In this document: positions 37,933-46,627 of the stretch, one piece after another
Position numbering within the stretch: position 1 is the first letter of the stretch
Layout: each line of letters opens with the position of its first letter
From: Pseudomonas donghuensis
GTDB lineage: Bacteria > Pseudomonadota > Gammaproteobacteria > Pseudomonadales > Pseudomonadaceae
DNA: 58,792 nucleotides
NCBI RefSeq assembly: GCF_000259195.1
Contig: NZ_JH650760.1
Coordinates: 63,965 to 122,756, forward strand
Direction: 5' to 3'
The notes under the pieces: generated by a model
The model's input: the letters and a program-made list of their open reading frames with translations, nothing else
Told to the model about the DNA's origin: nothing
Databases searched by the model: none
Translations under genes and position numbers: made by a program

Positions 37933-39332
37933 ACGCGGGTTTCCACTTGGGTGGCGGCAGTGCCGGGCTTGGTCGGTTCCATGAACACCGACAGCAGGTT
38001 GGCGCCGGCAAATTCCTTGGCGCGGCTCAACTCAAGGTAGTACTGGCCGCCGGTGACCACCGCTTCGCGGCGGAACCAGACTTTGTCGCGGGCACCGTTG
38101 TCGTAATAGACGATCAGGTAGAAGTCCTTGACGTTCTTGTCGCTGATACGGATATCGAGAAAGCCCTGGCCGTTGCCGAGCTGCTTGCGGCCATCACCTG
38201 CGTTGCTGAGCAGCTCGATGCGCTCGTTGACCCGCAGCGGCGGGCGCTGCACACGGTTGGCCAGGACCTCGGTGGACACCGGGCAACCGCCTTTGACCGC
38301 CGGGATCAGTTGGCGGTACATCGACTCGGATTCCAACGGGTAGTTGGCCGGCAGCTCCCAGATGATCAGCTTCGGCGGCGCCTTGGGCTTGTAGTTCTCC
38401 GACAGCAGGTATTCGAGCAGCGAGCCGTCCTGGCCAACACCGGGCAGGGCGTAGTTGAGGATGTCGACCTCCAGGTACTGTTTCAGGTAGCCGTCGAAGT
38501 TGAACTGCTTGCTCTCGTCCTCACGGGCGGCGGCGTTACTGTCGCCGACCAGGATCACTTCAGGATCCGGCGCGTCGTCGAACAGCGCATCGGCGCCGTC
38601 GGCTTCGGGGATGGTCTGGTAGCCACGCACATACTGGAAACCATAGTTGTTGCCGCAGATATAACTCAACGCCAGGTTCAGCGTGCCGTCCTTGGGCACC
38701 ATGACCCCGGGCTCGGTGCGGTAGCGCTTCTTGCTCAGCTGGGCATAGAACGGCTGGCGCCGCACTTCCTCGGCTACCAGGCGTGCCGTGGCTTCGGCAC
38801 CGGCGGGGGTCCAGTGGTGGTCACGGCGAAAGAAGAACTCGCCCTTGGGCGGGGTGTGCACCAGTTGCATCAATGGCGGCACCACCGCGCCAGCGGCGCG
38901 CAGTTGTTGCAGGTAGCTTTCGAGGTTGCTGCTGGCGCGGGCAAAGTCGAAGCCGTGCAGCTTGTCGGCGTAGAGTTTGTCGCGGTGCATCAGGCCGCGG
39001 GTCGGTTGTACCGCCATGGCCACGTGGATGCCCTGCTGGCGGAAGGCGGCCATCAAACGGGCGAATTCCGCGCGCATCGGCGCCGGGATGCCAAAATCAT
39101 TGGTCAGGTCGACCGCCGAGCGAAACAGCCAGCGGTCCTTGGCCGGGACGATTTCACGCATCAGCTTCATGCGCCCTTCGGCGTAGTTCTGTGGGTTGCT
39201 CAAGCCCGGGCAGACCATGCACTCAAGGCTGCTGCAGGCGGCCTTGCCTGGCTCTGCGGCTACGCCTGGGGTGCTCAGCAGAGGGCCCAGCAGTGCGGCC
39301 AGGCCAAGGGGAAGAATGCGCTTCATGGCCAT
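37923..39332 (-). CDS. algX: AlgX-like alginate O-acetyltransferase
   Basis: 469 residues with a signal peptide (cleavage near A26). The SGNH-hydrolase-like domain carries DHHW (171-174) and the nucleophile in LVGDSNAAA (S265), equivalent to the Asp-His-Ser triad of AlgX. The C-terminal about 120 residues fit the carbohydrate-binding module, ending in conserved Cys (ETRVCL). AlgX transfers acetyl groups directly to mannuronate residues and is part of the secretion complex. It starts three bases after algF stops. In classical operons algX follows algG; here it follows algF. Confidence 0.85.
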   Translation of the reverse strand: MAMKRILPLGLAALLGPLLSTPGVAAEPGKAACSSLECMVCPGLSNPQNYAEGRMKLMREIVPAKDRWLFRSAVDLTNDFGIPAPMRAEFARLMAAFRQQGIHVAMAVQPTRGLMHRDKLYADKLHGFDFARASSNLESYLQQLRAAGAVVPPLMQLVHTPPKGEFFFRRDHHWTPAGAEATARLVAEEVRRQPFYAQLSKKRYRTEPGVMVPKDGTLNLALSYICGNNYGFQYVRGYQTIPEADGADALFDDAPDPEVILVGDSNAAAREDESKQFNFDGYLKQYLEVDILNYALPGVGQDGSLLEYLLSENYKPKAPPKLIIWELPANYPLESESMYRQLIPAVKGGCPVSTEVLANRVQRPPLRVNERIELLSNAGDGRKQLGNGQGFLDIRISDKNVKDFYLIVYYDNGARDKVWFRREAVVTGGQYYLELSRAKEFAGANLLSVFMEPTKPGTAATQVETRVCL

Positions 39333-39335
39333 GGA

Positions 39336-39980
39336 TCACTCGCTCGGGTCGATGCTGTTGGCCAGGCTCATGCTGCGATAGCCGGCGCCCTGGGGCAGCA
39401 GCACGTAGCTGTAGGAGCGGCCTTTTTTCAGGAACAGCTCATCGAACCTGGCCACGTTCTGCTCATCGACGTAGGCGGCAAAGCCGATCTTGATCTCGTT
39501 GACCATGCGGCTGCCGGTCTGGTCCTTGCCCAGCGGCTCGACGATCACGTGCTTGCCGTCGACGGTTTTCAGCGCCGCCTGGGCCGCGGTCAGGTTGTAG
39601 AAGGCGACCTGGGCTTTCTTCGGTTCGTTGACGTATTTGTCGGCGATCAGGGTCAGCTTGCTGCCATCAAAGACCACGGTGCTGGCGGCATTGGCCTTGA
39701 GCTGCGGCTCGATGGCGGTAGCGCCGACGGCGATCTTGTGCGCGCCGGCCGGGGTGAAACGGTAGCCGCTGAGCTGGCCGGCGGCGACCCGTTGCGGGCT
39801 GATCTTGCCGCTCAGGGTCACGTCGATGTTGGCGTTGGACAGGTTGAGCACGCGGACGAAGGCCGAGTCGGCCGGGGCCACGGCGTCGTACAGGTCGGCA
39901 TTGCCTTCGGCGCCATGGGCTGCGGCGCTGCCCAGCAGCAGGGCGGAAGTGGCGAGCAGGCGTTGCAGTGCAATGTTCAT
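39336..39980 (-). CDS. algF: AlgF-like O-acetylation periplasmic protein
   Basis: 214 residues, exported (cleavage near AAAHGAEG, residues 21-25). The N-terminal half resembles AlgF (ADLYDAVAPADSAFVRVLNLSNANIDVTLSG, then YRFTPAGAHKIAV). The C-terminal half reads SRMVNEIKIGFAAYVDEQNVARFDELFLKKGRSYSYVLLP. AlgF is a beta-sandwich protein that links AlgI/AlgJ acetyl relay to AlgX. GGAGAG precedes the ATG. It lies ten bases after algJ. Confidence 0.85.
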   Translation of the reverse strand: MNIALQRLLATSALLLGSAAAHGAEGNADLYDAVAPADSAFVRVLNLSNANIDVTLSGKISPQRVAAGQLSGYRFTPAGAHKIAVGATAIEPQLKANAASTVVFDGSKLTLIADKYVNEPKKAQVAFYNLTAAQAALKTVDGKHVIVEPLGKDQTGSRMVNEIKIGFAAYVDEQNVARFDELFLKKGRSYSYVLLPQGAGYRSMSLANSIDPSE

Positions 39981-39990
39981 CAGTCTCTCC

Positions 39991-41085
39991 TTAGAAATGT
40001 TGGGTCTGGCCGGGGCGGCTCAGGGAGCCGAGGCGGTGGGCGAGCAGGGTGCGCAGGGGGAACTCCCAGACCACGGTGTCGATCTCGGGGTTGCTCAGCT
40101 GGTCGCTGGCAAGGAACTGGCTCATGGCCTCGAACGGCCCGCGGGCTTCCACCGAAACACTGAGCAGGTCGCGGTTGAGCGCCTCCTTGAGAAAGCCGAC
40201 GAAGTTCCAGTCATCGATCTTGCTGTAGCTGGTGCCGACCAGCATCAGGCTCTGGTTTTCGCTGGCGAACAGGTCGCCGGCGTTCTGTTCGGCCTTGAGG
40301 GTTTCGTACAGGGCGATCTGGCTGGGGCCGAACTGCGGCGCCAGTTGCGCATGGTTGAACTGGATGTAGTTCATCAGGTCGCCCTTGACCGTCTTGTCGG
40401 CGACCTTGTGCGACAGGTAGCGCTCGTCGCCGAGCAGTTCCGGGTGCTGGCGCGCCAGCTCGTAGGCGCTCAGGCGCGCGCCTTCCGGGCTCCAGTGGGT
40501 GTCGGACTTGAGGAACAGCCCGGGGCCGGCGAGGTTGGCCAGAAACGCCGAACGCAGCGGCGTGACGGCAATGTTCTGCGCCTGCAGGCGTTCGACGAAA
40601 CGGTCGTACAGGCTGATTGCCCGCGGGTCGATCGCGCGTTCGGCGTGGGCGGCGTACACGTCGGCTTTCATCGGCAGCGGCAGCAGGATCAGGCGCTTGT
40701 TGTGGGCCTTGAGCTGCTGCCCGATCTCGGCGATCTGCTTGAGCTGGCCGTCCAGATTGGCCTGCAGATCATTCGGCACGCGGTACTCCTGGTTGGTGTA
40801 GAGCCAGCCGTCCTTGCCCAGCACCACGCCCTTGGTGCCTTCGTCGAACAGCCGGTACTGGGCGTTGGCCCACAGCTCGACCGACGGTTCACGCAGGAAA
40901 AAGCGCTTCTCGTAGACCTGCTCGAACTTGCGCAGCAGCTTGCCGTCGACGAACAGGTTCCAGGCGTCGGTCTGGTTGCGGGCAAAACTGAACACTGGCG
41001 GCAGCGAGTAGACGAACATGCCCGCCAGCAGGAAGCCGAAGGCAATGCCGTTGACCTTGCTGGCCGAATTCATGACCGGGTACAT
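39991..41085 (-). CDS. algJ: AlgJ-like alginate O-acetylation enzyme
   Basis: 364 residues. One N-terminal membrane anchor (about 12-32) is followed by a periplasmic SGNH-type domain with DTHWS (D195, H197) and the nucleophile motif GTSYS (284-288). These are at nearly the same positions as the catalytic triad of P. aeruginosa AlgJ. It passes acetyl groups in the periplasm together with AlgI and AlgF. It lies nine bases after algI. All catalytic residues are kept, so acetylation of the polymer is expected. Confidence 0.88.
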   Translation of the reverse strand: MYPVMNSASKVNGIAFGFLLAGMFVYSLPPVFSFARNQTDAWNLFVDGKLLRKFEQVYEKRFFLREPSVELWANAQYRLFDEGTKGVVLGKDGWLYTNQEYRVPNDLQANLDGQLKQIAEIGQQLKAHNKRLILLPLPMKADVYAAHAERAIDPRAISLYDRFVERLQAQNIAVTPLRSAFLANLAGPGLFLKSDTHWSPEGARLSAYELARQHPELLGDERYLSHKVADKTVKGDLMNYIQFNHAQLAPQFGPSQIALYETLKAEQNAGDLFASENQSLMLVGTSYSKIDDWNFVGFLKEALNRDLLSVSVEARGPFEAMSQFLASDQLSNPEIDTVVWEFPLRTLLAHRLGSLSRPGQTQHF

Positions 41086-41094
41086 GGCGCTCTC

Positions 41095-42522
41095 CTAGAA
41101 CTGAAAGTACAAAAAGGGCGAGAACGAATGCGCCGCCAGGCTGCTCAGCGCCAGGGTAAAGCCTGCCCACAGCAGCAGCGCCTTGAGGCCGCCGACATGG
41201 CGCATGAAGTACTGCTCCTTGTGGCCGGCGTAGAAGCGCACGTTGTTGCTGCCGGCCAGCACCAGCCAGCACAGGGCAATGGCGGCGAACGACATGGCCA
41301 TCTTCGAGGCGCCGAGCACGTACAGGTCCAGCGAGCCCAGGCCGTTGAGGCCGAACAGCGCCTGGTAGATGTCGATGCTGTGGCGCAGGTCGTTGGTGAA
41401 GAACAGCGGCATGCTCAGGATGATCAGCACGAAGGTGCGCAGGTTGCGGCCCAGGTGGTAGGGCGTGGTGATCTTGGTGGCGAGGTTGAACTTGCGCTCG
41501 ATGACCATGCCGAAACCGAAGAACAGCCCCCAGCAGATAAAGGCGAAACTGGCGCCATGCCACAGGCCCGACAGCAGCATGGTGTAGACCAGCGCCGGCA
41601 GCGCCCCGGCGATGCGCTTGCGCACCAGCGGCATGTACACGTAGTCGCGCAGAAAGTGCGCCAGGGTCATGTGCCAGCGGGCCCAGAACTCGGTGATGCT
41701 CTGCGACACATAGGGCTGGTTGAAGTTCTCCGGAAAGCGAAAACCCATCATCAAGGCCAGGCCCAGGGCCATGTGGCTGTAGCCGGCGAAGTCGAAGTAC
41801 AGCTGCAGGGTCGAGACCACCAGGCCGAACCAGGCATCGCTCAACTGCAGGGTGCCTTCGCTGATGAACAGCACGTTGATCGGCGCCAGTTGGTCGGCGA
41901 TCAGCACCTTCATGATGAAGCCGAGCATGAAACGGCACACGCCCAGGGAAAACAGCTCCAGCGAGTGGCTGCGCTGGCGCAGCTGCGGCGCCAGTTGGCT
42001 GTAGCGCAGGATCGGGCCGGCGACCAGGTGCGGGAACAGCGCGACGAAGGCGGCGAAGTCGATGAAGTTGTTGGTTGGCGTGGCGTCCTTGCGGTAGATG
42101 TCGACGATGTAGCTCAGGGCATGGAACACATAGAACGAGATGCCCAGCGGCAGGAAGATCGTTTCCAGGGTGAAGGTGTTGATGCCCAGCGGCGCGAGCA
42201 GGGCGGCCAGCACCTCGGCGCCGAAGTTGGCGTACTTGAAGTAGCCCAGGGTCGACAGGTTGCCGATGATGCCGATCCACAGCAGGCGAAAGGCCCAGCG
42301 CTTGTCGCCGGCATCCAGGCGCGCCTTGATGCGCAGGCCGAACCAGTAGTTCCAGTAGGTAATGGCCACGAACAACAGGAGAAAGTCCGGCCGCCACCAG
42401 GCATAGAAGATGTAGCTGGCGGCGACGATCACCGTCGAGCGCCACGGCGCCCGGGCGAGGAAGTACACGGCCAGGAACAGCGGCAGGTAGAGGAACAGGA
42501 ACACGTTGGAGGCGAAGATCAT
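41095..42522 (-). CDS. algI: AlgI-like MBOAT acetyl transporter/transferase
   Basis: 475 residues with about 11-13 membrane helices, membrane-bound O-acyltransferase family. FPHLVAGPILRY, LYFDFAGYSHMALGLALMMGF, ITEFWARWHMTL and LSGLWHGASFAFICWG are MBOAT signatures. The essential His in LWHGAS is residue 322, the same number as the essential His of P. aeruginosa AlgI. It moves acetyl groups across the inner membrane for polymer acetylation. It lies 14 bases after the AlgE-like gene, where a classical alginate operon would have algG. Confidence 0.9.
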   Translation of the reverse strand: MIFASNVFLFLYLPLFLAVYFLARAPWRSTVIVAASYIFYAWWRPDFLLLFVAITYWNYWFGLRIKARLDAGDKRWAFRLLWIGIIGNLSTLGYFKYANFGAEVLAALLAPLGINTFTLETIFLPLGISFYVFHALSYIVDIYRKDATPTNNFIDFAAFVALFPHLVAGPILRYSQLAPQLRQRSHSLELFSLGVCRFMLGFIMKVLIADQLAPINVLFISEGTLQLSDAWFGLVVSTLQLYFDFAGYSHMALGLALMMGFRFPENFNQPYVSQSITEFWARWHMTLAHFLRDYVYMPLVRKRIAGALPALVYTMLLSGLWHGASFAFICWGLFFGFGMVIERKFNLATKITTPYHLGRNLRTFVLIILSMPLFFTNDLRHSIDIYQALFGLNGLGSLDLYVLGASKMAMSFAAIALCWLVLAGSNNVRFYAGHKEQYFMRHVGGLKALLLWAGFTLALSSLAAHSFSPFLYFQF

Positions 42523-42536
42523 CTCGGGTTCCGTCC

Positions 42537-43988
42537 TTAGTAGCTGACCACGACGCCGAAGGTCAGCTGGTAGTCATCACCACTTTCCAGGGCGTTGCCG
42601 GCATTGAGGTAGCTGGCGCTGACCAGGGCGTTGACGTCCAGGTGCTTGCCGTCGATGGCCACCGGAAACATCTTCCAGTAGTAGTTGAGGTCGAGCATCT
42701 GCCCGACGTCCTTGCCGTTGCCGTGGCTGCCCTGGGCGATGGCGCGGTTGCGCTCGCTGCGCTGGTCGCCGTCGAGGCGGATCGGCAGGGTGCCGTTGGC
42801 GTCGCGCAGCTTGAGTTCGGTCAGGCGAAAATCGAGGGCGCTGCGCGGCGTCGGGTTGGTTTCCAGGGCGATGCCGTAGTAGCTCAGGTTGCGCAGGTCG
42901 AGGCTGACGAAAGAGCTGGCCAGGCGCGTGCTGTAGCTACCCTGCCGGGTGATGCGGTCGGACTGGATGGCATTGAGGCGAAAGCCGTCGTTGTCGTTGC
43001 TCGGCTTGTCGGTCAGGCCGCCGCGCAAGGCCACCCGTGGTGTCCACGGCAGGTCGTGAAAGCGTTTGCCGATTTCGCCCAGGGCCGCCCAGCCGCTGGC
43101 GTTGTGGCCGCTGCTGGTGACGCCGTTGACGTCGGTGTTGTCGACTTTGCCGTCCAGGCCCGCGAGTTCCAGGTGGTAGTCGCTGAACAGCGGCGTCACG
43201 TCCAGGTCGTCAGCCTTGAAGAACAGCCCGTAGCGCATGCCCTTGAAGTCGTAGCGGTCTTCGGCGTCGTGGCCGCTGTGGTCGTTCTCGTGCATCAGGC
43301 GCACGCCAGCCCAGTTGTGCTCGCTCCAGCGGTAGGCGTATTCGCCCATCAGGTAGGTGGTGCGCTCCTCGCTGTCGGCCAGGCGGTTGACGTCGCTGTT
43401 GTAGTTGTAGAACTTCTGCGCCACGGCCACGAAGCCACGGGAGAAGGTGTCGTTGTAGTTGAAACGCAGCGACTCGATGCTGTCGTCCCACCAGATGCCG
43501 TAGTCGTCGAAATAGCGCTGGCGCCCGGCCGACAGCGAGAAGCGCGGGTCGTCGCCGAGCAGGTTGCGTTTCACATACAGTTCGCGCAGTTCGGCGTACC
43601 AGCCTTCGGGCTGGTCGCGGTCGAGGTTGTTGGCGTTTTCGTTCTGCACGCTGGCCGACTCGCTGGAGTCATAGTTCAGCCAGACGCGGCCGTAGACCAT
43701 CCACTTGGCCCAGCGTTTTTCCGGCGAGTACCAGGCGAACGACGGCTCGTAGCGCAAGCTGTAGAACATCTCGCGGCTGCGGCCGACTTCGGAGTTCTCC
43801 GGGCCGTAGCCGGTTTGCACGGTGAGCTTGTTGAAGAACTCCGAGGTGATCACCGGCTCGCTGCCATCGGCGACCCGCACCGGCTCGCTGCTGTCGGCCT
43901 CGGGGCCGGTGACTTCTTCCAGGGCGTGTGCCGGGTACAGCGGTGCCAGGGCCAGCAGGGCGCCGAACAAGGGGTGGTGGGCTTTCAC
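42537..43988 (-). CDS. algE: AlgE-like outer-membrane polysaccharide porin
   Basis: 483 residues with a signal peptide (about 1-22, ending YPAHALEE), then a beta-barrel with alternating aromatic/polar strands ending in Tyr (FGVVVSY), typical for an outer-membrane barrel. It matches the AlgE/alginate export family (FFNKLTVQTGYGPENSEVGRSREMFYSLRYEPSFAW; WYAELRELYVKRNLLGDDPRFSLSAGRQRY). The pore exports the anionic polymer. It starts with GTG overlapping the AlgK stop (GTGA), so the two are coupled, as expected for interacting partners. Confidence 0.87.
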   Translation of the reverse strand: MKAHHPLFGALLALAPLYPAHALEEVTGPEADSSEPVRVADGSEPVITSEFFNKLTVQTGYGPENSEVGRSREMFYSLRYEPSFAWYSPEKRWAKWMVYGRVWLNYDSSESASVQNENANNLDRDQPEGWYAELRELYVKRNLLGDDPRFSLSAGRQRYFDDYGIWWDDSIESLRFNYNDTFSRGFVAVAQKFYNYNSDVNRLADSEERTTYLMGEYAYRWSEHNWAGVRLMHENDHSGHDAEDRYDFKGMRYGLFFKADDLDVTPLFSDYHLELAGLDGKVDNTDVNGVTSSGHNASGWAALGEIGKRFHDLPWTPRVALRGGLTDKPSNDNDGFRLNAIQSDRITRQGSYSTRLASSFVSLDLRNLSYYGIALETNPTPRSALDFRLTELKLRDANGTLPIRLDGDQRSERNRAIAQGSHGNGKDVGQMLDLNYYWKMFPVAIDGKHLDVNALVSASYLNAGNALESGDDYQLTFGVVVSY

Positions 43989-45436
43989 AGGGTTGCCTCC
44001 TTCAACAGATCGTTGCGTGCCGCCAGGGCGCGCACGATGTCATCCTTTTTCAGGGTCTTTTCCAGGCGCTTGACCAGGCTGCGGGCACCGTTCTCGCCCA
44101 GTGCCAGGGCCACCTGGGCATAGGTGTAGGCCTTGACCGGGTCGTGGCAGATGGCACGCCCGTAAGCGTGCAAGGTGGCCATGCGGTACCAGGCGGCGGT
44201 GGAGCCTGCCCGGGCCTGGGCCTGGAAAATCTCCAGGGCCCTGTCCTGGTCGGGCTGGTCGGCCACGCCCTTGCTGTAGTACTCGGCCAGCAGCAGTTCG
44301 GCGTCGGGGTAGCGGTTGGCGAGCAGCTCGTCGATCAGCGCGCGGGCCTTGTCCGGGTCCAGGGTCAGCCAGTTGTTGACCATGTAGAACGAGGCCTGCA
44401 GCGCCTTGGCCCGGGTCGCTTCGCGAGCCTGGACCTGGTCGATCAGCGCCTGGGTCTCTTCGGCGTTGTGCTCGGTGGGGTTGGAGATCATGAAGTTGGC
44501 CTTGGACACCATCGCCGGCACAAAACCGCGTTCGACGGCGTTGTCGCGCCAGCGGTGGGCTTCGGCGCGGGCCAGGTCCAGGGCATCGCTGCGCTGTTTC
44601 TCCAGGGCCAGTTGCGCGGCGTCCGGTGGCACCCGCGCCGGGCCCATGGCGCTGGCCTGACGCTCGTAGCGGTCGGCTTCCTGCTCGGCGCGCTGCACGC
44701 TGTTGATGCTGTCGAGCAACGAGCCGATGCGATGCACGATCTCCACGGCCAGGGTCGGGCGCAGGGGTTCGAGGCTGCGGGCAAAGGCCGCGAAGGCGCG
44801 GTCCTGATCGTCGCCGAGGAAGCGGTAGTAGCGATCAATCGCCCGCACATCCACCCGCACCGCCTGCTGGTACCAGCGCTCGGCGCCGGCGCGGTCACCC
44901 TGGCGCTCGGCCAGCACGGCCTGGTACAGCTCGGGGCGGCAGTTGAGCAGGCACGACTGCTGGTACAGCGCCAGCAACTGCCCGGCCTGTTCGGTGGAGA
45001 CCAGTTGCGGGTAAACCAGGAACACCTCCAGGGTGGTGCTGGCATTGCGCGGGTCGAGGGTCGCCGGGTAGCGCGTCAGGGCCAGGGCCATCCACTCGCG
45101 CTGACTGTTTTGCAGGCTCGGGGTGCGGTCCAGCAGGCGCGCCAGCGAGGCCAGCGCCGGGACCTGGCCACGGCCATCGGCAAACGCCTCTTTATACAGG
45201 CCGATGATTTCCGGGCGGCTGGCGCCATCGCTGTTGGCCAGCACATCACCGAGCAGCAGCTTGGACGCCAGGTCACCGCGGTCGGCCAGGGCGCGCAGGT
45301 CGGCACTGACATTGGCGCTCGGGTCCTTGTACAGCGCGTAGCGGATCTGCTCCAGGCTTTGTCCGGCCAGGGCGCTGCTGGCGCAGGCCAGGCCGATGCT
45401 GGCCAGCAGCAGGCGGGAGGGCGTCTTCGCATTCAT
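43985..45436 (-). CDS. algK: AlgK-like TPR/Sel1 scaffold of the export complex
   Basis: 483 residues. Helical Sel1/TPR-like repeats run through most of the protein (for example SKLLLGDVLANSDGASRPEIIGLYKEAF and AELLLAEYYSKGVADQPDQDRALEIFQAQARAGS). AlgK bridges Alg44, AlgX and the AlgE pore. In P. aeruginosa it is a lipoprotein. Here the N terminus LLLASIGLACASSALAGQS has a Cys at 18 preceded by G-L-A, a poor lipobox, and a good type I site after ALA (24), so the protein may be soluble in the periplasm. It lies 24 bases after alg44. Confidence 0.83.
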   Translation of the reverse strand: MNAKTPSRLLLASIGLACASSALAGQSLEQIRYALYKDPSANVSADLRALADRGDLASKLLLGDVLANSDGASRPEIIGLYKEAFADGRGQVPALASLARLLDRTPSLQNSQREWMALALTRYPATLDPRNASTTLEVFLVYPQLVSTEQAGQLLALYQQSCLLNCRPELYQAVLAERQGDRAGAERWYQQAVRVDVRAIDRYYRFLGDDQDRAFAAFARSLEPLRPTLAVEIVHRIGSLLDSINSVQRAEQEADRYERQASAMGPARVPPDAAQLALEKQRSDALDLARAEAHRWRDNAVERGFVPAMVSKANFMISNPTEHNAEETQALIDQVQAREATRAKALQASFYMVNNWLTLDPDKARALIDELLANRYPDAELLLAEYYSKGVADQPDQDRALEIFQAQARAGSTAAWYRMATLHAYGRAICHDPVKAYTYAQVALALGENGARSLVKRLEKTLKKDDIVRALAARNDLLKEATL

Positions 45437-45460
45437 TGCCTATTCCTTCCTTGCGGGTGC

Positions 45461-46612
45461 TTAGCGCGAAGCCGTGAACGGCAGGCCCAGGTACAGGTCC
45501 ACCGCCACCGGCTTCTGGTACGCGGCGCGGGGCAGCGGGCTGTCGGGGGCGATGGTCAGGGCCAGGTTCTTGTTGGCTTCATCGACATGGGAGTCAATGA
45601 CCTTGCCGCTGAAGGTCTCATCCAGCCCGAACACCTTGAGGTCCACCGAGGTCACCCGGCCGATGTCGGCGAGCTTGTCGAACGGCACGTTGGCGGTGAC
45701 GAACAGGCCTTCATCCCTGGGCAGCAGATGCACCAGCGGTGCTTGCTTGTAGCCGTAGCCGTCCAGGGGTTTGCTTGGGAAGTACACCTCGCAGTCGCAC
45801 GGGCTGTTGATCACGGTCTCGATGGTGGCGCGCCCGAGCAGGGTCTGCAGGTCGCCCGGCGAGAGGTCGGCGACCGCTTTCATGTCGGCCGGGCTGGTGA
45901 AACTGGTGGCCAGCTGGGTGGAGATGCTCGCCACCGGCGTGCCGGCCTTGACCTCGGTCTGCCCCGGCGCCAGGAGGAACTTCACATAGCCGTTGTCGGG
46001 CATGCTGATGACCTGGGCGTTGGCCGAGACCTGGGCCTGCACGGCGGGGATGCGAAAGAACAGCAGGTAGCACTTGTAGGCGACAAAACCCAGCGCGGCG
46101 AGGCCGGCAGCGGCATACAACAGGGTGCCGAGGGTGGCCTTGAGGCGCTCGCCCGAGCTGCGTGCGCTGGCGTACTTGTGCTTGCGTTCCTTGATGTAGT
46201 TTTCCCGTTGCATCACGTTGAACAGGCCATTGATGTCGGCGATCTCGCCCGACAGGTAGGCGCTGATGATGTAGCGCAGGATGTCGCGTTTTTGCGAGTC
46301 GAGCTCGACGAACTGGGCGCCGACTTCCTGGCCACGCTGGGAGACGATCTTGATCTGGCTGTCGATGTTCAGGTCGACCTGGTTCAGGCGCAGCTGGATC
46401 GAGGCGTGGTACAGGCTGCCGATCTTCAGCGGCTCGGAGTGAACCAGGCCGATACCGCCCAGGGAGATATCCTGCAGGGTGCTGTCGAACGGCGGCTGGC
46501 CGGTCGCGCTGAGCGTGACCCGGGCATTGAGTTTGGTGCGCACGTACTGGCGTTCGTCGATCGCTTCGTGGACTACGTTCGCGGGTACTGCGGGTGTGCT
46601 TGAGCTACTCAT
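45461..46612 (-). CDS. alg44: Alg44-like c-di-GMP-binding (PilZ) co-polymerase
   Basis: 383 residues. The N-terminal PilZ domain (about 15-125) has the c-di-GMP pattern intact: R21-QYV-R25 and D48-I-S50-LG-G53. One membrane helix follows (about 168-190), then a periplasmic adaptor-like (membrane-fusion) domain (about 200-380). In the alginate system c-di-GMP binding to Alg44 switches on polymerisation by Alg8. The conserved motif predicts the same post-translational control here. It lies 15 bases after alg8. Confidence 0.9.
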   Translation of the reverse strand: MSSSSTPAVPANVVHEAIDERQYVRTKLNARVTLSATGQPPFDSTLQDISLGGIGLVHSEPLKIGSLYHASIQLRLNQVDLNIDSQIKIVSQRGQEVGAQFVELDSQKRDILRYIISAYLSGEIADINGLFNVMQRENYIKERKHKYASARSSGERLKATLGTLLYAAAGLAALGFVAYKCYLLFFRIPAVQAQVSANAQVISMPDNGYVKFLLAPGQTEVKAGTPVASISTQLATSFTSPADMKAVADLSPGDLQTLLGRATIETVINSPCDCEVYFPSKPLDGYGYKQAPLVHLLPRDEGLFVTANVPFDKLADIGRVTSVDLKVFGLDETFSGKVIDSHVDEANKNLALTIAPDSPLPRAAYQKPVAVDLYLGLPFTASR

Positions 46613-46627
46613 GGCAGGCGCCTTTCC

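Noticed and set aside
39805..46603. Very long plus-strand open frames (about 890-910 codons) across the alginate-like genes
   Set aside because: Composition is shadow-like (Gln, Val, Gly, Ala, His rich), there are no domains, and the opposite strand carries eleven well-conserved genes.
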